A stretch of 6,109 nucleotides of DNA from Thermoplasmata archaeon (lineage in GTDB: Archaea; Thermoplasmatota; Thermoplasmata; Lutacidiplasmatales; UBA184). The notes beneath the pieces were generated by a model, which saw only the letters and a program-made list of their open reading frames with translations, was not told the origin of the DNA and did no database searches. The translations under genes and the position numbers were made by a program. The DNA lies in NCBI GenBank assembly GCA_030040625.1, contig JASHTI010000124.1, positions 1 through 6,109 on the forward strand, given 5' to 3'. Below are positions 1 to 5,124 of the stretch, one piece after another; the first letter of the stretch is position 1, and each line of letters begins with the position of its first letter.

Positions 1-234
1 GCCGCCGCGACGATCGAGACGTACGTCTCGCCCGGCATCGGCACGGTCCTGGCGGCGACGGCGCTCGAGGTCCCGCCCCCGGGCTGGGAGCGCCCGCACC
101 TGCTCGCTCTGGTCGAGGTGGAGGACGGCGTCCGCCTGCTGGTGATCCCCGACCCGCCGCTTCCGTCCGCCGGGGACCGGCTCGAGGTGCGGGCCGAGGG
201 CGACCGCCTGCGCGCGGGAGCGATCCGGGCCTAG
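1..234 (+). CDS. DUF35-type OB-fold protein, C-terminal part (5' end outside window)
   Basis: Frame 1 is open from the first base to a TAG stop at 232-234, giving the last 77 residues of a protein. The visible part reads as an OB-fold of the DUF35 family: a Y-V-S-P-G-I-G-T-V-L start, a following P-P-P-G-W segment, the strand A-L-V-E-V-E-D-G-V-R-L-L, and a closing G-D-R-L-E-V strand. In this family the OB-fold usually follows an N-terminal rubredoxin-like zinc ribbon, which here would lie upstream of the window. Family members commonly sit beside thiolase or HMG-CoA synthase-like genes and act as acyl-CoA-binding partners of those enzymes, so an acyl-CoA role is likely by family, not shown directly. 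The stop lies only 6 bases from the 3' end of the oppositely oriented tRNA gene. The assignment rests on fold-level pattern in a fragment, so a different OB-fold protein is possible. Confidence 0.66.
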   Translation, partial: AAATIETYVSPGIGTVLAATALEVPPPGWERPHLLALVEVEDGVRLLVIPDPPLPSAGDRLEVRAEGDRLRAGAIRA

Positions 235-240
235 GGGGCA

Positions 241-355
241 CGCGGGGAGGGGGACGTTCCGGGGGCCGGTCGAGCCCGGCCCCCCTTTGAACCCCCGAGG
301 TGAAATCACCACAGGATTAGCAATCCTGCGCCTTACCGGGCTGGGCCATCCCCGC
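241..355 (-). tRNA. tRNA-Ser(GCU) with a T-loop intron
   Basis: Reading the minus strand from 355 gives a complete class II tRNA once 31 bases (255-285) are removed. The acceptor stem is GCGGGGA (355-349) with TCCCCGC (248-242), 7 perfect pairs, and discriminator G at 241. The D stem is GCC/GGC with GG in the loop. The anticodon stem is CAGGA/TCCTG with the uninterrupted loop TTGCTAA, so the anticodon is GCU (serine AGC/AGU codons). A long variable arm GGTG-ATTT-CACC is typical of tRNA-Ser. The T stem is GGGGG/CCCCC and the spliced T loop is TTCAAAT. The mature length is 84 nt; CCA is not encoded. The anticodon loop, where most archaeal tRNA introns lie, is intact; the insert sits between positions 59 and 60. 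A TATA-like box lies about 29 bases upstream. No T-tract follows the 3' end. Confidence 0.9.
255..285 (-). other. 31-nt tRNA intron at position 59/60 with bulge-helix-bulge
   Basis: The insert folds as a near-canonical archaeal splicing substrate. The outer helix is the 5-bp T stem itself. On the 3' side a 3-nt bulge (C-G-T, 256-254) carries the cut after its second base. The central helix pairs TTCA (291-288) with GGAA (260-257): three Watson-Crick pairs and one A-G mismatch. On the 5' side a 3-nt bulge (A-A-G, 287-285) again carries the cut after its second base. The inner helix is 9 bp, GGGGGCCGG with CCGGCCCCC, closed by a 6-nt loop GCTCGA. These cuts release exactly 31 nt and restore a standard 7-base T loop. 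The tRNA splicing endonuclease is expected to process it. The fold is visible in the sequence; splicing is inferred. Confidence 0.82.
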
Positions 356-380
356 TCGGTGTGCGCACCGAACGTGCGGG

Positions 381-387
381 CTTAAAG
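381..387 (-). promoter_or_regulatory. TATA-like box for the tRNA-Ser gene
   Basis: On the minus strand CTTTAAG stands out as an AT-rich heptamer in a GC-rich intergenic region. Its centre is about 29 bases upstream of the mature tRNA 5' end. That fits an archaeal TATA box with a start point a few bases before the tRNA. Confidence 0.55.
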
Positions 388-390
388 GGT

Positions 391-416
391 GGCGCCTGAG
401 GCGCCGAGCCGGCGCC
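391..416. repeat. Three GGCGCC hexamers between divergent promoters
   Basis: GGCGCC occurs at 391-396, 400-405 and 411-416. The first two form a perfect inverted (and direct) repeat around TGA. They lie just upstream of the tRNA TATA box as read on the minus strand, where a regulator could bind. The hexamer is self-complementary and common by chance in DNA this GC-rich, so a function is only a possibility. Confidence 0.25.
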
Positions 417-466
417 CGCGGGCGACCACCGGCGCGGGCCGCCGGGCCCGCAATCCCTACCGGCCG

Positions 467-475
467 TTCTTAAGG
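467..475 (+). promoter_or_regulatory. TATA-like box for the 496 membrane-gene operon
   Basis: TTCTTAAGG is an AT-rich island centred about 25 bases before the GTG at 496. That is the distance from an archaeal TATA box to its transcription start, so the transcript is predicted to begin at or next to the start codon (leaderless). No Shine-Dalgarno-like sequence precedes the GTG, which agrees. This spacing also supports choosing 496 as the start. Confidence 0.5.
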
Positions 476-495
476 CGCTCCCTCGTGGTCGTCCC

Positions 496-1818
496 GTGCC
501 GAGCGATTCGGGCGGGATCGACCTGGCCTCGGCCCTCACCTTCCGCGAGGTTCGCTCGTTCCTCCGCCGTTCTCACTTCCTCGGCGCCGCCGCGTTCTTC
601 GGCCTCCTCTACACGCTCGGCTCGCTGCTGTACGGAGGGATGCTGGTCCTCACCCCGCTCCCCGCGGGAACGACGATCGAGCTCCTTACCGGCAGCGGCA
701 CGGGGCAGGGGGCGTGGAACTACCCCGGGCTCCTGGTGGTCGCACCGTGGGGCGTCCTCGCCCTCCCGTTCTTCGCCACCTTCGCGATGATCGTCGTCGC
801 GGTCGGCGTCGGCCTCGGCATGGCGGTCGCGGCCCTGCTGATCTACCGGCTCCTCCGGCCGTCGCCGGAGGAGGTCGCGCGGACCAAGGCCGTGGGGATC
901 GCCACGGGCCTCACCCCGGCGATGATCAGCCTCGTGACGATCGGATCGTGCTGTACGACCACGGCGGCGGCGACCGGCGGCGTGGCTCTGATCGCGCAGG
1001 CCTCGGGGACCACGACCGCCAACCTGCTGCTCAACAACTGGTACCTGGGGGTCGCTCAGATCGCCATCGTCTGGAGCGCCCTGTTCGGCCAGGAGCTCCT
1101 GCTGGCGGTGTACGGGGGGCTCCTGGGGCTCCGCGACCCCGGTCGGAGGCAGCGGGCGCCCGCGGCTCCGTCGATGACCCCGAGCTGGTGGGCCGGCGCC
1201 GCCCTGCGGACCCTGCTCGTCGTCGGGGGCCTGCTCTGGTCGCTGTCCATGTTCGCCGAGTGGACGGTCCACCCCCCGCTGCAGGCGGGCGTCGGTTGGT
1301 GGGTCCGCTGGCTCGTTCAGCACCAGCTCGTCGCCGCGGTCGCCGTCGGCATCGCCTTCTTCCCCCGACCGGCGTACCGCTTCGTCCTCGCCGTTCGCCG
1401 ACGCCCGTGGGTGCCGCTCGGTGTCCTGCTCGGCGGGGCGGCCGCGTCGGTCCTCGTCTGGCTGCCGCCGCCGCTGCCCGCGTGGGGCCTCGACAGCCTG
1501 ACCGGGGAGTTGCTCGGCGGGCTGGGCGCTCCGGCGACGTGGGGCGCGATCGCGCCCGGCCCCGTCGGGGGTACGGCGCTCGCGCTCCGGTGGATCCTGG
1601 AGTTCGTCGTGCCGGCCGGCACGATCCTAGCGGCGCTCGTCGCTCCGGACCCCGTGTTCCGGCCCCTGCTGGCGACCGTGGCCCAGCCCGCCGAGGGCCC
1701 CGAGTTCGGACCGAGCCCGTTCCTCGGGCCCGCCGCGCCGGGCACGGCGATCGAGGGCCGCCGTCCGAGCCCGGTCTCGGATCTGGCGAGCCGAGCGGCC
1801 CCGTCGGACCCTCCCTGA
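496..1818 (+). CDS. Multi-pass membrane protein of unknown function with intramembrane Cys-Cys motif
   Basis: I do not recognise this 440-residue protein. It has about eight predicted membrane helices, roughly at residues 28-52, 77-94, 96-119, 133-168, 183-212, 232-254, 268-290 and 305-325, with another hydrophobic stretch near 358-383. It ends in a soluble Pro/Ala-rich tail (about 395-440). Its most distinctive segment is residues 139-162, L-T-P-A-M-I-S-L-V-T-I-G-S-C-C-T-T-T, with adjacent Cys152 and Cys153 in a Thr/Ala/Gly-rich helix, followed by an N-L-L-L-N-N-W-Y-L-G motif (176-185). Adjacent cysteines in a helix could bind a metal or form a redox pair; neither is shown. The GTG start is chosen because a TATA-like box lies 25 bases upstream. 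The next gene begins 24 bases after the stop in the same frame, so co-transcription is likely. A role in a membrane complex with the two downstream proteins is inferred from position only. Confidence 0.85.
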   Translation: MPSDSGGIDLASALTFREVRSFLRRSHFLGAAAFFGLLYTLGSLLYGGMLVLTPLPAGTTIELLTGSGTGQGAWNYPGLLVVAPWGVLALPFFATFAMIVVAVGVGLGMAVAALLIYRLLRPSPEEVARTKAVGIATGLTPAMISLVTIGSCCTTTAAATGGVALIAQASGTTTANLLLNNWYLGVAQIAIVWSALFGQELLLAVYGGLLGLRDPGRRQRAPAAPSMTPSWWAGAALRTLLVVGGLLWSLSMFAEWTVHPPLQAGVGWWVRWLVQHQLVAAVAVGIAFFPRPAYRFVLAVRRRPWVPLGVLLGGAAASVLVWLPPPLPAWGLDSLTGELLGGLGAPATWGAIAPGPVGGTALALRWILEFVVPAGTILAALVAPDPVFRPLLATVAQPAEGPEFGPSPFLGPAAPGTAIEGRRPSPVSDLASRAAPSDPP

Positions 1819-1842
1819 CCGGCGAAGGCGAGCGTCGGGCCC

Positions 1843-2775
1843 GTGGCGTCCGTCGCGGTTCTGCTGCTCCTCGCCGGCCTCGCGCTGGTCATGGCGTCCT
1901 CGACGGCGCTCTTCGTCCGGTGGGCGGCGGGCGCCCGTACCGGCCTCCGCGCGGCGGTCGTCGTCTTCCTCCTGCTCATGATGCTCGGGATGCTCGCCGG
2001 AGGGCTCGTCTACGAGCTCTGGCCGAGCGGGCGGAGCGCCGTCGCGGGACTGTGGCTCGCGAGCGTCGTGATGAGCGCGAGCGTCGCGATCGTGTTCGTC
2101 GCGTTCTTCCGCGAGACACGGCGGCTCGCCGTGCCCGGCGCCCCGCCGCTCGAAGTCGCGTGGCAGCGCTTCCTGCCGACGGTGGTCCTCCTGGTCGTCG
2201 CCAGCGAGTCGCTGATGGGCTGGACGTTCGGAGTCGCCGCCGGCTCGCTGCCGCGCTTTCCGGTGCCCGGCGCGTACGGCGTCCTGCAGCAGGCCGGCCG
2301 CATCGTCGTCTCGTCGTGGTTCACGTTCCCGATGGTGCTCGAGATGGCGCTGAGCCTCGCGTGGCTTCGGTCGACGATCGCGGCTCCGCTCGTGCGCGTG
2401 CTCGCCTTGCAGCCGCTCGTGATGTTCTTCTCCCCGCCCGCGCTCCCCGGCTGGGCGTGGGTCGTCGGGAGCGCGGTGGGCGCGAGCGCGGTGATGGCGG
2501 GCAGCGTTGCCCTGTTCCTCCTGGTCGCCTACCGGTCCGGCGGGCTTCCGCTGGAGATGCGTCCCGTGGCGGTGGGGCTACTGGCGGCGTTCGTCTTGAT
2601 GAGCGCCGGGCTCGCCGCCTGGGCGGCGGTGGGGTCCCTGGCGCTGCTGACCGCCGGGATTCTCGTCGAGATGGCCGTCTTCCTCGCCGCGGTCCTTCGT
2701 CCTTCCCGGCGCGCGGCGGCGGGCGGCCTCGCGGGGTCCTCGGCGCCCGCGAGGGCCCCGGAAAGCGTCCCCTGA
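1843..2775 (+). CDS. Multi-pass membrane protein, stand-alone paralogue of the N-terminal module of the 2892 gene
   Basis: This is a 310-residue integral membrane protein with about 8-9 helices (roughly 3-26, 35-57, 67-89, 108-133, 155-177, 185-203, 205-229, 240-261, 263-284) and a short Pro/Ala-rich tail. It aligns almost gaplessly with residues 1-285 of the 715-aa protein encoded next. Shared landmarks are F-V-R-W-A (24-28), the Met pair 46-47, E122 followed by L-M-G-W, S-S-W-F (157-160), E167-M168, M-F-F-S-P (194-198) and E276-M277. It contains no His, Cys, Lys, Asp or Asn, so it cannot ligate heme or iron-sulfur clusters by the usual residues. The intramembrane Glu and Met residues are the obvious candidates for function. 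The GTG at 1843 is the first possible start after the upstream TGA, 24 bases away; only a weak ribosome-binding sequence is visible. Function unknown; probably a subunit partnering the 715-aa protein. Confidence 0.84.
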   Translation: MASVAVLLLLAGLALVMASSTALFVRWAAGARTGLRAAVVVFLLLMMLGMLAGGLVYELWPSGRSAVAGLWLASVVMSASVAIVFVAFFRETRRLAVPGAPPLEVAWQRFLPTVVLLVVASESLMGWTFGVAAGSLPRFPVPGAYGVLQQAGRIVVSSWFTFPMVLEMALSLAWLRSTIAAPLVRVLALQPLVMFFSPPALPGWAWVVGSAVGASAVMAGSVALFLLVAYRSGGLPLEMRPVAVGLLAAFVLMSAGLAAWAAVGSLALLTAGILVEMAVFLAAVLRPSRRAAAGGLAGSSAPARAPESVP

Positions 2776-2826
2776 GTCCTCCCGGGACGCGGACGGGGGA
2801 GCGCCCGGGGCGGGAACCTACGTCGG

Positions 2827-2841
2827 CTGTAGTACGTACAG
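2827..2841. promoter_or_regulatory. Inverted repeat upstream of the 2892 gene promoter
   Basis: CTGTA at 2827-2831 is mirrored by TACAG at 2837-2841, with spacer GTACG. It lies 6 bases before the candidate TATA box of the iron-sulfur membrane gene, a common place for archaeal activator sites. It is also AT-richer than its surroundings. The arms are short (5 bases), so chance is not excluded. Confidence 0.35.
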
Positions 2842-2844
2842 GGG

Positions 2845-2853
2845 CGGATTAAG
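2845..2853 (+). promoter_or_regulatory. TATA-like box for the 2892 gene
   Basis: CGGATTAAG contains the AT core ATTAA at 2848-2852, about 42 bases before the ATG. A start of transcription near 2876 would leave a short leader of about 16 bases containing GGGAG (2880-2884). That places a Shine-Dalgarno-like sequence 7 bases before the ATG at 2892. The gene therefore appears to have its own promoter and a leadered transcript, unlike the leaderless gene at 496. Confidence 0.42.
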
Positions 2854-2891
2854 GCACAGAGGGTCGGAGGCTGCGAAGCGGGAGCGCGCCG

Positions 2892-5039
2892 ATGAGCACG
2901 GGGCCGGTGGAGGCGTCGTTCGTCGGCGTGGCCCTCGGGATGGCGGTGGTGACCGCCTACCTCGTCCGGTGGGCGATCGACGCGCGCCAGCGCTCGCAGT
3001 TCGAGATTGCCGTCTACCTGCTCGTGATGATGGGCGAGATGTGGGCGGCCCCCCTCGTCTATCTGAGCGACCCGTCGCACCAGGGGCTTCTCGTCGGCGT
3101 CGGCGCCAGCGGCACGGCGATGATGGTGACCGTCGTACCCCTGCTGCTCAGCCTGTTCCGTACGGGACGGCCCCAGGGGGTCGCGCTCGCCGGCCCGGAC
3201 GCCCCGCCGCTCGCGCTGGGCCTGGGCGCGGTTCTCGGGCTGGGCGCGATCGTGCTGGCGAACGAGTTCCTCATGGGCTGGGCCCTCTCCGCCGCGGCCG
3301 GCGCGACGGTCGCCGTCGGCGGAGCGGTCGGGGCGTTCGCGGCCGTCGTGAACTCCCCCTGGTTCCTGTTGACGATGGCGGCCGAGATGCTGCTGTCGGC
3401 GGTGCTCCTCCGCGGTCGCCTGCCGCGGTCGGTGATGGCGATCTTCCTCGCCCAGGCCGCGATCATGGTCTTCTCGCCCGTCGCGTTCGCCTCGCCGAGC
3501 TGGGTCGCCGTCTCGATCTACGTCTCCTCCGGCCTGATGATCGGCCTCTTCGTGTTCCTGTTCGAGTACCTGTACCGGCACCGGCAGCTCTCCGAAGGGC
3601 TGTCGGCGTACTGGCCGGAGCTGGTCGGTGTCTATGCGGTGATGATGACCGGCCTGTTCGCGTGGATGTACTTCGGCGGGGGCGCCCTCTTCGCCGTCGC
3701 GGTGGCGCTCGAGATGCTCGTCTTCTACGCCGCGCTGGGCCGGCCGGCCCGCTTCGCGAGCACGCCGACCGCCCCGTGGCCGAGCCGACCGAACTGGGCG
3801 TTCGCGGTCCTGTCCCTTGTGTTCGTGGCCGAGCTGGGCATGGGGGCGGTGCTGAGTCTCCAGCTCGATCCGGCGGATTACGTCGGCGGTTACCCGTTCC
3901 TCGCGCTGAGCGGCGCGCCGGGAACGATCGTCCTGAACGCCGTCTCCAACGGCTTCTGGTACTTCGCGACCTCCGCGGCGTCCTCGTGGTTCCTGATCAT
4001 GATGGGCCTGGAGATGGGCGCGCTCGTCGTCTTCAAGATGCGCGAGTCCCACAACCTGGAGAACCGCATCCGGCTCGCCCTCATGCTCGGCTGTTACGCC
4101 GCGTTCGCGGTCTTCTTCCCCTCGATCTACTTCGCGCTCGTCTTCCCGAACGCCCCGCCGCCCGTGACCGTGCCGGTGCTCGGCTGGAGCATGGGGATCG
4201 GTTCGTACCCGCTCGCCGTCGGGGTCTTCGGGACCCTGCTCGTCACCTACGTCGTCACCGGTGCGTTGACGGTCCTCTTCGGTCGGCGCGTGATCTGCTC
4301 GGTCTTCTGCACCGCCCCGGTGATGTACCAGGGCACGACGATCGACGCGATGAAGTCGTTCAACCGCTCCGAGCCGCTCGGGCGGAAGTACCTCTCCAGC
4401 CGGCTCTCCGCGCTCTATGCGGGCACGACCGCCGCCGTCATGCTGGCGCTCGTCGGCACCTCGATCCTGTCGTACCTGGACACCACCGGCGCGGCGAACG
4501 TCTACATCCAGGGCAACGACCCCTCCGTCTTCTTCTTCGTCCTCTCCTTCTCGGTGGTGTGGTACGTCCTCTTCGTCTCGATCCCCTACGCCGGCAACTA
4601 CAACTGCGTGACCATGGGCTGGTGCTACACCGGCACGATCGCCCAGGCGTTCCACAAGGTCGGCTTCTTCAAGCTGAAGGTCCGCGACCGCCAGGTATGC
4701 TGGGACTGCACGACGCTCGATTGCGCCAAGGGCTGCCCGGTCGGGCTGGTCGACATGCCCGGCCACTTCCGTCAGACGGGGGAGTTCCGGAGCACGAAGT
4801 GCTGCGGCGTCGGCGACTGCGTCGAGGACTGCCCCTACGACAACCTGTACATCTCCGACGTGCGCCACTGGTTCCGACGCCGGCTCGGCCTGCCCGAGAC
4901 CCGGGCCCGGCGGACGGCGGGTCCGGTCGCGCGGGCCGGGCGCCGCCCGACCGTCCTGGCCGCCCCGGTCGTCCCGCTCTCGGCGGAGGCGATCCGGCTA
5001 CCGATGGCGAGCGGACCGGTCGCCGCACCCGCGAACTGA
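2892..5039 (+). CDS. Membrane fusion protein: paralogous membrane module plus NapH-like iron-sulfur module
   Basis: This 715-residue protein has three parts. Residues 1-285 are a membrane module paralogous to the protein encoded just upstream (R-W-A near 26, Met pair 46-47, E125, S-P-W-F 155-158, E165-M166, F-S-P 194-196, E274-M275). Residues about 300-415 repeat part of the same signature (E314, M317-G318, S-S-W-F 364-367, E374-M375). Residues about 437-660 resemble the polyferredoxin membrane proteins of the NapH/CcoG type: helix pairs near 437-463 and 508-566, cysteine pairs C469/C473 and C572/C578 after the helices, then a ferredoxin-like domain with C603, C606, C611, C615-P and C637, C638, C643, C647-P. 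NapH-type proteins pass electrons between quinol and soluble partners; such a role here is inference. The cysteine spacing is unusual: C-x2-C-x4-C-x3-C and C-C-x4-C-x3-C instead of C-x2-C-x2-C-x3-C. The basic, Pro/Ala-rich tail (660-715) looks disordered. The ATG is chosen for the GGGAG 7 bases upstream. Confidence 0.88.
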   Translation: MSTGPVEASFVGVALGMAVVTAYLVRWAIDARQRSQFEIAVYLLVMMGEMWAAPLVYLSDPSHQGLLVGVGASGTAMMVTVVPLLLSLFRTGRPQGVALAGPDAPPLALGLGAVLGLGAIVLANEFLMGWALSAAAGATVAVGGAVGAFAAVVNSPWFLLTMAAEMLLSAVLLRGRLPRSVMAIFLAQAAIMVFSPVAFASPSWVAVSIYVSSGLMIGLFVFLFEYLYRHRQLSEGLSAYWPELVGVYAVMMTGLFAWMYFGGGALFAVAVALEMLVFYAALGRPARFASTPTAPWPSRPNWAFAVLSLVFVAELGMGAVLSLQLDPADYVGGYPFLALSGAPGTIVLNAVSNGFWYFATSAASSWFLIMMGLEMGALVVFKMRESHNLENRIRLALMLGCYAAFAVFFPSIYFALVFPNAPPPVTVPVLGWSMGIGSYPLAVGVFGTLLVTYVVTGALTVLFGRRVICSVFCTAPVMYQGTTIDAMKSFNRSEPLGRKYLSSRLSALYAGTTAAVMLALVGTSILSYLDTTGAANVYIQGNDPSVFFFVLSFSVVWYVLFVSIPYAGNYNCVTMGWCYTGTIAQAFHKVGFFKLKVRDRQVCWDCTTLDCAKGCPVGLVDMPGHFRQTGEFRSTKCCGVGDCVEDCPYDNLYISDVRHWFRRRLGLPETRARRTAGPVARAGRRPTVLAAPVVPLSAEAIRLPMASGPVAAPAN

Positions 5040-5045
5040 GCGGCG

Positions 5046-5071
5046 GGCCCGCCCCGGTGCCGCGGCGGGCC
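5046..5071. other. GC-rich hairpin after the iron-sulfur gene
   Basis: GGCCCGCC (5046-5053) can pair with GGCGGGCC (5064-5071) around a 10-base loop, 6 bases after the stop codon. No T-tract follows, so it is not a typical archaeal terminator. It may only reflect base composition. Confidence 0.25.
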
Positions 5072-5085
5072 GGGCCGTCCCCGCC

Positions 5086-5095
5086 GTTATGTAAC
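5086..5095 (+). promoter_or_regulatory. TATA-like palindrome upstream of the dehydrogenase gene
   Basis: GTTATGTAAC is an AT-rich partial palindrome (GTTA/TAAC) in GC-rich DNA, centred about 35 bases before the ATG at 5125. It would serve as a TATA box with a leader of roughly 9 bases. This gives the dehydrogenase its own promoter, separate from the membrane cluster. Confidence 0.45.
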
Positions 5096-5124
5096 TGGGC
5101 GGTCGTCCGCCGGCGAGGCCGCGA

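Noticed and set aside
241..355. Reading the tRNA as a pseudogene because its T arm is interrupted
   Set aside because: All stems are perfect once the insert is removed, and the insert itself has the geometry of a splice substrate, so a functional intron is the better explanation.
389..790. Small plus-strand open frame overlapping the promoter region and the start of the 496 gene
   Set aside because: Ser/Arg-rich composition with no helices or motifs, and it spans both candidate promoters.
1843..2775. The 310-aa gene as a truncated or broken copy of the 715-aa gene
   Set aside because: It contains the complete module from first to last landmark, ends naturally in a soluble tail and is diverged from the other copy, so it looks like an intact separate protein.
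714..2852. A 712-residue plus-strand open frame in another frame
   Set aside because: Extremely Arg/Pro/Gly-rich, overlaps two better-supported genes entirely and shows no domain.
2529..4868. A 779-residue open frame on the minus strand
   Set aside because: It lies antisense to two clear membrane-protein genes, is rich in Arg, Glu, His and Asp with low complexity, and has no recognisable domain. It is an artefact of high GC content.
5046..5071. Strong intrinsic terminator after the iron-sulfur gene
   Set aside because: There is a hairpin but no T-tract on either side, and such palindromes arise easily at this GC content.
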